Positions 44,197 to 55,818 of a DNA stretch of 64,000 nt are shown one piece after another; position 1 is the stretch's first letter, and every line of letters starts with the position of its first letter. The notes under the pieces are model-generated. The model worked only from the letters and a program-made list of their open reading frames with translations. It was not told where the DNA came from and made no database searches. Made by a program: the position numbers and the translations under genes. Source of the DNA: Poecilobothrus nobilitatus (lineage: Eukaryota > Arthropoda > Insecta > Diptera > Dolichopodidae); NCBI GenBank assembly GCA_947095535.1, contig OX352774.1:239345825-239409824 (forward strand). Direction: 5' to 3'.

Positions 44197-44477
44197 ATCA
44201 CTGACTAAATATATTATAAAGACAAACAGTTTCATATAAAAATTTTAAGTCTTTTTTAGGAGCCAGCATGAACATTTTGTTGGAGCCAGACTAGTTAGGT
44301 ATTTAAATAGCAAAAACAAAAATTTATAGAATATTCTTTTGTATTTACTATTTTTGTAATTTAAATATTCTAAAATACTTAACCTAGCTCCATAAACTGC
44401 TTAGTCTGGCTCCAAAAAAAAAACTAAAAATTTTTATATGAAACTGATCGTCTGTATAGGTTTATTTAGTCTGTGAT
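44197..44477. mobile_element. Foldback (MITE-like) element, ~281 bp
   Basis: The left arm has 'atcactgactaaat', 'cagtttcatataaaaatttt', 'ttttttaggagccag'. The right arm, reverse complemented, has 'atcacagactaaat', 'cagtttcatataaaaatttt', 'tttttttggagccag'. The arms are ~80 bp each. A second 'ggagccagact' and its complement lie further in. The flanks are TATAAT (44191-44196) and ATATAAT (44478-44484). The sequence outside ('attattttaactaagcc' at 44159 and 44489) is also directly repeated. Confidence 0.85.
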
Positions 44478-45321
44478 ATATAATAGCTATTATTTTAACT
44501 AAGCCATTGATTAATCGACTGTATAATCGTTGATTAATCGACTGTTGTATCAGGCAACATAGCTACATATGAAACGCAACCATTTTTTATTTCTGCGCCA
44601 TCTATTATGTTATACATGAATTATTATTAATTATATGCTTTTTATTTTATTGTACATTTATTACGATATGATATTAATTATAAAATACCTGTATATACTT
44701 ATTTTTTATTTAATTATTTTATACTTATTTATATATTACAAGAAAAACCTATATTTTTTTGTAATCTGCATGCGAACAAGCCGCACACGAGATCTTTAAA
44801 ATGAAAACCGGTGTCTTAACCACTAAATTTATACAATAAATTATAACCATTGGTTGAATTCTAAATTTTATCTAGACTATTGTAAAACTTAGCTTATCCT
44901 TAGATATATACATATTAGAAAATTGTATTCTTTAATATTGCCAATAAATAACTTATGAATTAAAATGATTGGACAAGGTCGTTTGAAAAAATAAAAATTC
45001 TTACTTAAATTTTTATTTTACGCTATAAATTTTTTGTGTATTTTTAATTATTTTTAATGTTAGATATTAGTCATATACAATTCTACTTAACAGTCTTTTC
45101 AAAACATTTTGCAAGTCTTAAAAAGGAAATATATGAATGAATATAATGTGTAGTATATATTGTAATAGGTATATGTTTTTTGTTTTTTAAATAATGAAAT
45201 TATTTTGCAATGCTGTGTTTTCAGAGCACTGGAAAGAATTTTTTTTTGACTTTCAAGATACAACTAGCAGCCTTTGACCATTTTATTTACATTAGATTTT
45301 TGTTATAGTTAAATTTTTACG
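44478..45321. other. AT-rich non-coding stretch
   Basis: 'gattaatcgactgtataatc' + 'gttgattaatcgactgt' is a short tandem at 44509-44545. A possible decayed tRNA-like segment on the minus strand at 44765-44830 ('tagtggttaagacacc') is too weak to call. Confidence 0.4.
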
Positions 45322-45590
45322 TTTTTAGCATATTTTTCAAACATTTTTCAAAAATTTGCTTATTAGTTTCTCTATGACCCTTTGTCTGGCTGACTGTTTG
45401 TCTGTATGTCTGCTTACGAAACTTCTACACTGTTAAAGAGAGAGTAATATAATTTTAACTATGGGTAGTATTAATAAAAAAATAAATGTTGTAGAACAAT
45501 TTTTATATGTAGCCCTAACTATTAACATGATTATTTTTGAAATTTAGTATTTACATTGACTTTTTAATATTTTTCAAGATTTTGCTTCCT
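45322..45590 (-). repeat. Family B repeat, first part (interrupted by a LINE)
   Basis: It opens with the family end 'tttttagcatatttttc' ... 'tttgcttattagtttc', then a decayed GTCT/GTCC block (45379-45410), 'acttctacactgttaaagag' and 'gtagaacaatttttatatgt' + 'agccctaact'. This is the reverse orientation of the 55.8-kb copy and the same as 50.6 kb. It resumes after the LINE at about 47953. Confidence 0.75.
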
Positions 45591-47952
45591 CAATATTTCA
45601 ATAATAGATTTAGTCAAGTGCCGATACTACTTACACATTGTAGACACAGGTCTCTCAGACCATCAAATGTTATTTGTCAGTATAGATAAATGTCCCAAAT
45701 TAAAAAAGCATTCCAGAGTTAAAACATGTTGTAGATTACAACTCTATTGAAAGTGATGAAATTTAGAATAGAGTTAGTAATGTACCTGACTTTGACAATT
45801 TAGTGGGCGAGTTAACTGATCTTATAATAAGAAATACAAAACAAATTCCTTTTAAAAATAAAAATAAACATGAATGGATGAATGATGAAATTGCGAGGGA
45901 TATGAGAATTAGGGATTCCTTTTATAAATTTAAAAAGAAATACCCAGAGGACACACATATATCTTTCATTTCTATAAGATAAAGACAAAAAATTTAATCA
46001 AACAAGCCAAACAAACACTTTATCAAGAGGAATTAACACGAGATCCCTCCAATACTAAAAAATTTTGGAACTTTTGTAAAAAAATTATGTTTAGTAGGAC
46101 CACTGAAAATATTGAAAGTAGTATTCAAAAACTTTGAAGATCGATAAGATCGATATTGACAATGAAAGGGAAATTGCTGAACATTTTAATAAATATTTTG
46201 TCAATGTTACATTATAATTATCTAAATAACAACTACCTATTTAATATTCACTCTGCTTTTGAATTAACATCAACTAATTTAGAGGAAGTCAATCAGGCCA
46301 TTAGTAAATTAAAGTCGACAGCAGGTACAACAAGCTTTGACCTTATTTCAGCTAAATTTACTAAAAGATTCTCCGAAAAACTTTCCCCTATTCTGATCAA
46401 TTTCATAAATACTTCTTTTGAAACTAAAATTTTCCCACAAGCCCTAAAAACTGCAATTGTCATTCCTATATTTAAAAGTGAAGATAAAAGAAACCCTTCA
46501 AACTAAAGGCCGATTTCAGTGTTGACTGCATTTTCAAAAATATTTGAAACTATAGTCAAAAAACGTTTAAACTACTTTTTAAAAAATAATAATACCTATC
46601 TTAAATGATGCTCAATATGGCTTTGACGAAAATTCAAGCACAACACAAACACAAAATCAAAAAGTATCGATGAAAAAAAATATGTAGGCTGCGTGTTTCT
46701 AGATCTTCAAAAGACGTTGGACTGTGTGGATCCTGATATTTTAGTACATATACTGAGTAAATTAAATTTTGATATAAATCAAAGAATATTCTTTAAATCG
46801 TATTTGCATAATAGAGTTCAAAGAGTAAAAATAAATTCCAGTTTGAGTGATCCAAAAGAACTTTTGAAAGGAGTACCGCAGGGATCAGTACTCTAGGCCC
46901 TGACCTTTTCAAAATATACATTAACGGGTTGGGGTAACGGAAAATAATGAAATTTCGTTAAAAACTGCAATTGAAAGCGACCTTATTTTAATTGAATAAT
47001 GGCTGCAAAAGCATCATTTAAACCTAAATGTAAAAAAAACAAAGATTATTGTGTTTAAAAACAAAACTCTTTTGAACCCCAGCTTCTGTGATAAAAACAG
47101 TCAAATCGAAGTTGTTAAATCTTTTAATTTCCTTGGTCTCTTTGTAGACTCTAATTTAAAATAGGATGTGCATATTGACCCCATAACTATGAAAATATGT
47201 CCTTATATCTTCATATTACATAGGTTACGTATGTACATTAATGATAGTCACCTATATATGATATACTTCTCATAATATATTCTCTCCAATATTCCATACC
47301 TAAATCCAATATGGAGCAATACGTCATTATCCAATGTAAAAAAAATTTACGTTCTGCACAAAAAAGCTATCAAAACTATTTATAAATATCCTAGAAGATT
47401 TCCTACGAACTTATTATACACTCAACGATACTTAAGCTTCATTAGTATCTGCAAATATGAATTATATATAGTAGCGTTTAAAATAGTTAATGACAAAATC
47501 AAGCATAATTTTATATTGAATAGGATGTTTCACATCCATAATCACAACACCAGAAATAAATCGAATTTCTACTTAAATTTATTTAGAACAAATAATCAAA
47601 CTAAAAACTGTTTGTATAAGTGTTTGAAAGCTTTCAATGAGTTACCAACTGAATTGAAGAATATTGATAATATAGTATAGTATTATTTAAACATGAAATT
47701 AGGGAACATATTAATTCTATATAAATAATTTTGTGAGTTTGTTTCTCAATTTATTTTTTTTTTTCTATTTTCTTTATTGTTGTTTATATCTTATTTCAAT
47801 ATTTAAATTGGACGTTTATTTATTAGAAATTATGTGACCATACGGCTACGGCTAAGGTATTTAGTTTTAAGTAAAATCTATAGATAAATTGTAAATATTA
47901 TTGTATTAATCAAAAAAAATTATTGAATAAATAAAGAAAAAAAAAAAAATCT
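45591..47952 (+). mobile_element. 5'-truncated, dead LINE (jockey/CR1-like) with poly-A tail
   Basis: It begins within the endonuclease C-terminus ('TGLSDHQMLFVSI', about 45640-45690) and continues through the linker ('NLIKQAKQTLYQEELTRDPS', 'KKFWNFCKKI') and the reverse transcriptase: 'RPISVLTAFSKIFETIVKKR', 'QYGF', 'VFLDLQKTLDCVDPDI' (motif A) and 'GVPQGSVL' (motif B). The ADD box (motif C) is absent: sequence jumps from 'YINGLG' near 46928 to 'TAIESDL'. The C-terminus reads 'HKKAIKTIYKY' and 'FNELPTELKN'. Several stops and frameshifts occur, including a stop where a Tyr is expected just before 'RPIS' (46504). The tail is AATAAATAAAG plus poly-A to about 47950. Immobile. Confidence 0.9.
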
Positions 47953-48305
47953 GTTACAACTGGAACATTAAAATGTTTACAGAAAAGAGTTCCTACAGAA
48001 TTAGCATAAGTCGCATCAGAAATTCTTTTGTACAACCCCCTGTTGAGGAGCTATTAGAGATCAAAAATAGAAAATATCCTATTTTCAGATACATGTAATT
48101 TAAGCATCTATACAAATTTTTCCTAATTAGTAAAAGAAAATAGAAGCTTTAACATTATACTTTCACATGCCTAAACTGTTTTTAGATTTTCTTTAAAATT
48201 GAAGAAAGTGTCCCTTAATTCTATCTATAAAATTCTAAAAAAAAATTCAAAATTTAGCAACTCGGCAAACTTTTAGTTAGAATCTTAAAAATATCTTTTT
48301 AGCAC
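47953..48305 (-). repeat. Family B repeat, second part (after the LINE)
   Basis: 'agaattagcataagt', 'cccctgttgaggagctatta', 'gaaaatatcctattttcaga' and 'taatttaagcatctatacaa' + 'atttttcc' continue the unit order seen in the 50.6-51.9 kb copy. Together with 45322-45590 this shows that the LINE landed inside an existing family B element. Confidence 0.7.
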
Positions 48306-48425
48306 ATTTCCAAAAAAAAATTTGAAAAAATATGCTTATTAGTTTCACTCTGTACGTCCGTCCGCTTTTAGATAGAGGCTTGAAATTTTGAGGCAAGAAA
48401 GAACTTTTAGAATTAGTATAAGTTT
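48306..48425 (-). repeat. Family B end fragment
   Basis: 'agcacatttcc' ... 'atgcttattagtttcactc' + GTCCGTCCGC, then a jump directly to 'ttttagatagaggcttgaaa' + 'ttttgaggcaagaaagaac' + 'agaattagtataagttt'. Relative to the complete copies, several hundred bases between the GTCC block and the 'ttttagatagag' motif are deleted. Confidence 0.8.
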
Positions 48426-48720
48426 GGATGCAGGAATTCCATCAGCATTAGTTGACTTTTTGACATTCAGATTCTTCAGAACTTTCCCTACAGTACGAGT
48501 TGGAAAGTATACCCTTTCCTCGATTATCTTCTTTATTTGTTTGGTTAGTTTAGATTATACCTATTTATTGATGTATTATAATGCAACAACTGGCGACTTA
48601 GCTGTCTGTATTACTATTTCATCAGCAAAGTTGTTTCCCATCACAATACCTAGATGGTCTGGAAGCCAGATTAGCTTCAAAGATTTTATCTTAATTATAT
48701 AACGAAGATCTGTGAAGATT
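48426..48720 (-). pseudogene. Remnants of a LINE: RNase H-like piece and RT N-terminal piece
   Basis: On the minus strand 48595-48690 reads 'LKLIWLPDHLGIVMGNNFAD' + 'EIVIQTAKSP', which fits the C-terminal part of an RNase H domain ('W-PGH-GI-GNE-AD'). Then 48426-48520 reads 'EERVYFPTRTVGKVLKNLNV' + 'KKSTNADGIPAS', which fits the start of a LINE reverse transcriptase ('L...K..G.DGIPA'). In intact elements RNase H follows RT, so two fragments or a rearranged one lie here. The plus-strand frame 48388-48702 is an antisense shadow. Confidence 0.6.
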
Positions 48721-50639
48721 TATAGAAATTGGAACCCTCACTGAATAAACTAAAAAAGAAAAAATCTAAGTGAATAGGCAATAAGCTAAGAAAAAAATGA
48801 CAAAAACATAAGTTCTACTTGAGTAGAACTTGCAAGCAAGTAGAAGTCGAGGGAGTTCAAACAACACTTGAAGACGCACCATAATAGCAGTGTAATCTCA
48901 TTAAAGCAATGCAACCTATAAAAACGGAATGTAAAAACAGCAACAGAAAATCGTGTGAGATGAAAATATCTCATGCAGCCCTATGCTCTAAAGCGGAGTG
49001 AAATAAATAAAAACAAAAAGATAGAATTTCTAAACAAAATGAATATTATGTTATTTTTATTTTTTATATTATTATGAATATATAAAATCAATTTCGCAAA
49101 GCTATTGAAATTTTAACATAAAATGTAATTAAATATCGAAAAGTCTGTAATATTGAAAATGTTATTTATTTTTACTTTTTTCCTAAATTATTTTATAAAT
49201 TATTATTCTTTCTAAGATAGATCTTACATAATTGAAATTTTTATTAATATTTATTAATACTTTTCTATAGTTTTACATAATAAAGCTATTCAAATTAATT
49301 CAAAAGCTATATAAATGTGTAAACTTTCCAAATCAATATTATAGCACTATGTATTGACTTTAATTAAAATACAAAAAATTAAAATAAAACTATTTAAAAA
49401 ACAAAAAAATTTTTAAATATTTAACAATATTAACATAACAAAAAACGTTGTAAATGTTGGTAAGTTATAAATATTCAAAAATCAGAATCCATTAACAAAA
49501 ACAAAAACACAAAAAAAAACACGAACAAACAAACAAACAAAAAAGCAAACAAAACAATTTAAAATGCCATGAACAACAGTGACAAAAAAAAAAAAAAAAA
49601 AAATGTCAAAATCATTAAAAATTTGCTGCAATTGAATTTTGAATTGCTAGAATAATTTTTTTCAACACAAAACAAAAAAAAATAACCCCAAAAGAACAAT
49701 TAAAAAAGTGTTAAAAACAATAACTAATTTGCATACAACATTTTATGCAGAAACACCAAAATTAAAAAAAAAAACAAAAAAAAAAAACAAAACTTGCAAC
49801 ATTAAAGCAAAAACTCAAACTTTTGTATGGCTGATGATTTTATAATTTGAAATCGCTTTATATTCTTTATTTCTCTCTCTTTCTTTCTTATATTATATTA
49901 CAAACATTTTTATAGTTTTGTTGCTTTAAAATAGTTTTAGGAATAATATAAAAACTGCCATTATAAACTATTAAAAATATTATGAAAAACAAGTACATAC
50001 AATATTTACATACTATCAGATACTATTCTTATGTTCTGTTTGTCAAAGTTTTGTTTAAAATTTTAGTATAATTTGCATAAAATTTTTTTTTTTTGCTGTA
50101 GATATAAAATCTGTAGTTGGTTGTAACATGAACTACTTAATTCAATTTTTATATTTTTTTTTTTTGTTTTTTTATTCAATTTGAATTTTTGAAAAATTGA
50201 TAATTGAGTTGTGATAGTCTGTAATCAAAAATTATGCGACTTCAAATTATACTAAAAACTTTTTGATCCTTTTATGATCCTAAAATAATCACTAACAGAA
50301 ATTTTATTAGAAAAAAAAAAACTAGTGCTGTTAAAATTTACGTATTCAAATAATGTGGCACTTAGCATAGTAGTCAAGCGTAAACATTGAACTATCATAC
50401 AAACTATCTATCATGCAAACAATCATAATTTCAATTATCAAACAAATTCTTATTTAAAGTATGGAACGCATGTTAATTGAATTCTAAATTTTAAACAATT
50501 TTTATCAAAAGATGTCGAAACAGATTTCGAAATTAGTACGAAATAAAAACTTTTATCACTTATATTTAAAAAGTCAAGCTATGAGTCTGCACACACGTAT
50601 GGTAAAAATTCGACTTAAAAATTCTTGGATAGAGAAACC
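48721..50639. other. AT-rich non-coding stretch
   Basis: Nothing gene-like recognised. Long A runs at 49490-49800. A slightly more complex block at 48790-49000 has no identified partner. Confidence 0.4.
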
Positions 50640-51980
50640 CTTTTTAGCACATTTCCAAAAAAATTTTGAAAAAATGTGCTTATTAGTTTCACCTCTGTCC
50701 GTCCGTCCGTCCGTCTGTTTAAAAAACTTCTACACCGTTAAAGATAGAGCAAAAAATTATTTTATTTTTTTTTTAAATTATTTTTTTTTATTTTTTAAAT
50801 TTTAACCATGGGTAGGTCTCATAAAAAAAATAATTTTGTGGAACAACTTTTTCATGTAACCCTATCCATTACGGAGCTACAGACCCTCAAACTTTGAAAA
50901 AGCCCTATTTCTAAATGCATATATCTAATGTTCTGCTTAAGATTTTTTCAATCTGAAAACGTCATACAGATATTTTTTTTAACTTTAATTAATATCAAAA
51001 TTATACAATTTTTTTAAATTTAATATTTAAATTTACCGTTATGTGAAAACCAAATTTTGCATGATTTTTCTACTTTCATAACTCCGGCACGCTTTTAGAT
51101 AGAGACTTGCAATTTTGAGGCAAGAAATAACTTTTAGAATTAGTATAAGTTTGCTCAGAAAATTTTTTTGGGCCATCCCCTGTTTATGAGTTATTAGGAC
51201 TCAAAAATTGAAAATTTGCCATTTTTAAACAGCTATAACTTAAGAACCTGTACACATTTTACTTTGGAAAGAAAATGAAAGCTACAATAGTATATTTTAA
51301 CGTCTGTTAAAGGTTTATTTTAGTTATATAGGGTTCCAGAGTTACAGCTCTTCAAAATTGCGAAAAAGCACCATTTTTAGATTTATATATCTCAGGCTCT
51401 GCATAATAGTTTTGCAGTCTAAAACCGTTAGAAGTTCGAACATTTTATTATCTACATAAAGCAATATGAAAATTTAGAAATATTTTGTAATTTACTATTT
51501 AAGTTTACCGTTATGTGAAAACCGCATTTTGCATGAAATTTCTTTTTTCATAACTCCGGCACGCCTTTAGATAGGAACCTGCAACTTTGTGACATGAAAG
51601 AACTTTTAGAATTAATTTAAGAAAATTTTTTCTCACCAACCCCTGTTTAAGAGGTATTAGGGCTGAAAGATTGAAAATTTGCTATTTTTGGGCAAATGTA
51701 ACTTAAGCACCTGTACAAATTTTTCTTCGGTAAGACATAAGAAATAAAGCTCCAGTAATATATTTTTACGTGTGTTAATCGTTTAATTATAAAGGGTTCC
51801 GGACTTACAGCCCTTCCGAATTCCAGAAAAGTCCTATACATATTTTCTTATTACAAAAAATTTCTTAAATTTAATTTTTTAAATTTTCAAATTTTTGTGC
51901 AAGTTACAATTCTAAACAGTTTGTGTTGTGTTTTGGAAATGTGTACTTTTAAAAACCGTTGGTTTACATTCTACCTTGTT
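50640..51980 (-). repeat. Family B repeat, complete copy in reverse orientation (~1.34 kb)
   Basis: It runs from 'tttttagcacatttcc' ... 'aaaatgtgcttattag', through GTCCGTCCGTCCGTCCGTCTG (50697-50717) and 'cttctacaccgttaaagata', then two ~475-bp units, each with 'ttaccgttatgtgaaaacc' and 'cataactccggcacgc'. It ends 'ggaaatgtg', 'aaaccgttggtttacattct' + 'accttg'. AGCACATTT and its reverse complement form a hairpin at the left end. No coding frame of interest; 50512-50805 and 51647-51841 are incidental. Confidence 0.9.
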
Positions 51981-53845
51981 GTTTTTTTTTTGTACTCGCT
52001 AGTCAAACTCTAGGAAAGTATTCCTTTAAAGTACATTGGAAGAAAATATGACAAAAGGAAGAACTGGAAGATAAATATTAGATACGAACTTGAAAAGGTT
52101 CTTTTTGAATAAATTGAAAAATGTAAAATGGAGTATTATCAAAAAACGAGAATACATTTGGTGGGAGCATCTTCCACATATTAAAAGTTTTTACAACAAA
52201 TGAGTTTACATAATTTTTTTAACCCACCTATGAATTTTCACGGTGTAGATATCGGCTCTTCCTGTCTCTCTTGCATATTACATTGGAAATGTTTGAGATG
52301 AAATTTTATACTCCATTTGATTTATATTTTATAATCTGTACGGATTAGAGCAAATACAACACAGATTAATTTTTTACTTTATTATATATGAGATTTGAAA
52401 GAACCATTATGTTAATAACCTCATTAAACTGCGTATTATACCAGATCAATGAGACCTATTATTAGAGTTCAGATAAAATAAAATTTTAATGCAAGAAGAC
52501 GAGAAAAAGTAAAGCGTATCGAAAAAAACTATATCAAAGATCAAAAATGGATATAACAATAAGTTGAAGCATTAGTGAAGGGCAGTGATCTTAAAGAAAA
52601 CAAAAAGAAAACAAAGTAAAAATAAACACATAGTACCACTTGAATATCATTTTGGTGTTATTATTATTATTCTGTTTAATTTTGTTTAAATTTTTATTTA
52701 AATTCGAACATCACTTAATTTTTCTTTAGAATTTTTTTTTTATATATTTTTATATATTATATATACTAAAAATTTTTCTTAAATTTGAACGAAATTAACT
52801 TTTCCTATTCGGATAATATTATAATCCTTACAAACTATTAAGCATCACTGTATAAAGCACGTATGTTATTAATTTAAAAATATCACCTACATTTGAACGT
52901 AAGAATGTTTTTATAATTTCCAGAATTTGGTCTATCCATAATAGAAGTAAAATAAGTGTCCAAATATTAGAACGTATTATTATTGAACTATATATAAGTT
53001 ATAAGTCTTTGTACCTGTGAACTAAAATTAGATATGATAATTGACCAGAACATGACCTGCCTAGGTATTATTAAAATTATTAGTAAGGTTTTATACGTGT
53101 ATCCTTAATATCTCTAATATGTATCCTTAACATTAGGTTTTATAATACATATTATTATATTTACTTACTATGTACTTTGTATGTACAATGTACAAAAAAT
53201 TTTACAGAGTAACTATATAGGTACTATAAATTAAGGACCATGAACTATACCTTAAAGTCAATATATTACAATTAAATAATATTTTCATTTAATATCACAA
53301 CTAAAATCAGTACCTATATAATAATATAATACATTATATTTTATGACGCAAAATATGTTGAAAGAATAAAATTTTAAGAAAAACAAAAAACAGGTTATGA
53401 AAAAATAACAATAGACTCAAAAAACTAAAACTAAAAAAAAAAATTTTTTTTTTTTTGGCTAGCCTTTAAATCAATTAGGACTAGACGTGCTATGATTTTT
53501 TAAATAAGTTCATGTCGGTGGGTTGGTTTTTTTTTTTTAAATTCTTGTAGTTAACCTGGTATTTACATTGTATTAAATGACAGAAAATGTCCTTTGCATT
53601 CCTTAGTTAATTTTTCTTTATTATATTTTAGTGTATGGTGGTAATTTTCTTTTTTTTTTGCAATTTTTTACAAAAATGTTTATAACACGTACTATAATTC
53701 AAAAAGTTGACATTAATTTTAAAATTTTAAATTGCTCCATTTTTTATCATTGACCTCTTTTGGTATGTTCTTGCGGCTACCAAAATTTTCTTTTGCATAA
53801 ATGTCTTCAATTGCTAACTATGAGTAGAATAGATGATTACAATAA
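51981..53845. other. AT-rich non-coding stretch
   Basis: No repeat partner, RNA fold or domain recognised in the less AT-extreme part at 52000-52560. 'tatacctaataat'-type slippage occurs from 53050 on. Confidence 0.4.
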
Positions 53846-53935
53846 TTATCACCCAACTCATGGCGTAATGGTTAAGTAGCCAGCCATTCAAAGGGACGAT
53901 CATGGATACAAACCCCGGTCAGCTAAAAAAAAAAA
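53846..53935 (+). mobile_element. tRNA-like SINE head (candidate)
   Basis: 'actcatggcgtaatggttaa' resembles an A box region, and 'tggatacaaaccccggtcag' sits where a B box would be, though the box itself is poor (a proper one has GGTTCRANNCC). An A run follows. It is probably an old SINE of a type different from the other two. Confidence 0.4.
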
Positions 53936-54067
53936 AATTGAAGTAATTTTATATCATGATAATGTATATCGTATAAATAACAATAAAATATTAATACCTA
54001 ATAATAATATATGCTACAGTAGAGCTATCTTAGATTATATCATGCAAAAAGATTAATATGTAATAAT

Positions 54068-54470
54068 ATATAATGTAACGTTGTAATCCACTGATGGCTC
54101 TGATTCTGTCGTAAGTAATAATAATATTAATAACTTACTAATACCAATACCAATAATAATTATTGTTACAGTGAAAGTGACCTTCAATTTACCACATGCA
54201 GTAAGGTGTTATATACTGCTGCATGTTGTAACTGTTGATGGTTATAGTCACTAGTTACCCAAAACAGTAATAATAACGAATATAACTAATAATAGTAATA
54301 CTCATTGTTTCTGCATTGTTTTCTTATCCTTTCCTATACGTACTTCCTAGCTAATATACTGCAGGAGCAGGTAGGCGTTTCATGACATTAAGATGTGGGT
54401 TTAGTTAGTATAAGAATCTGACACTACCAAGGGGGAATTGTTGGTGTCTTTCGAAGATTCCCACCTCCCT
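54068..54470 (-). repeat. Family D dispersed repeat, copy 2 (reverse of 34.3 kb)
   Basis: 'gttgtaatccactgatggct', 'tgctgcatgttgtaactgtt', 'aatatactgcaggagcag' and the end 'tggtgtctttcgaagattcc' are, in reverse complement, the same ordered landmarks as 34295-34725. It is diverged, with ATA/TAA runs expanded differently. Confidence 0.75.
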
Positions 54471-55266
54471 TCGGAAAGAAAAACAAGAGATGTACATGAA
54501 ACTCATTGTCAAACTTATGTTCATAATAAACAAGATTTTTCCTAATGTATTTTTAAATTATTATAGGAAGTATACTGGCAATATTTCGATATTTTTCTTT
54601 TGCACTGCATAATAATATTAAAATTTGGAAAAATCTTGATTAATGAAATTTTTGAAAAGTATCTACATAATATTCTGCATTAAACATTTTGTTGTTAATC
54701 AAAGTTTTACATATATAAAACTGAAAATTAATTCACCTTTCAAGTAATATTTCATTTTTCTCTTCATCAAAAAAAAAAATAAATAAAAATTTATAAATCT
54801 TTTAGCCAATTTCAGAGTTTTTTCTTGTCATCTTTTAAAAGGAAAAAAAAAGTATTTTCTTATCCTTCTTTCATCTTTTTTAAATAATTTCTAAATATAC
54901 TTTTCTAAGCTATATGAAAAATTAAATGAAAATCATCATGATTATTAGAAATTTTCATCAGTAGTATTATTAACATTATATCATTATCATCGTCATCATC
55001 ATAATAATAATGGTAGGTAACAATGAAAATAAAGTGCGGGAATACATTAAACTCATATCTGTTTTTTTTCCTTTTTTTTTAATTTTTTTTTTTTTTTTGT
55101 AGAAAAATGAGGAAATTATGTTGCATTTTACAACTTAACTTTCCTTCCCCATCTTTTACGGTAGAATGAATACAATAATATTATATTGTTAACTTTTGTT
55201 TACTATCACTATCATAGTAATCACAGTAATATAAAAATCATCATATTTTTTAATCATAACATAAAA

Positions 55267-55302
<36 letters not shown>

Positions 55303-55818
55303 ATATCAAAATTTATGTTCTATTATTATATGACTGTACTGTACATTACAGGATAAAATGTATTTTTTATACGTGATATAAGTAATGAAAGGACAAAATT
55401 TAAAAAAAAATAAAAATATGATGATTTCTTTATTATGCTAAAATTTTCGCGACAAAAGGTTAATTTTATTATGCAAATTATTGCCATATTTCTATTTTTT
55501 TTTTTTGTATACCAAAACAAACATTGCTTGGGGAGTGGATATATAAATGCAAAAAATAACTTACTTACTTTCCATATTTTTATTTTAATCCTTAGTATAG
55601 CTATTCTATTTTACTGAATTTTTGTTTAATATTTTTTTTTTTTTATAATATATTTTGTTAGGTATGAGAACTGAGAGTTTGTTAAAGTTTCTAAATAAAG
55701 ATAGGGTGATATCGATTTTAAAACACATTATTTGAATTTTAGAATTATTTAAAAATGATGTGATACATTTTCATATGTATACTAAAGCGATATGCAAAAG
55801 CCCCTACAAAAAAAAACA
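54471..55818. other. AT-rich non-coding stretch
   Basis: (TA)n at about 55270-55297; ATC/ATA-type repeats near 54985-55015. The opposing frames 55326-55520 (-) and 55435-55617 (+) are hydrophobic and low-complexity. Confidence 0.45.

Noticed and set aside
44765..44830. Minus-strand tRNA gene
   Set aside because: 'tagtggttaagacacc' looks like an A box, but there is no clear B box or acceptor stem.
48388..48702. 104-codon plus-strand frame
   Set aside because: It is antisense to better-supported LINE RNase H and RT pieces on the minus strand and has no domain of its own.
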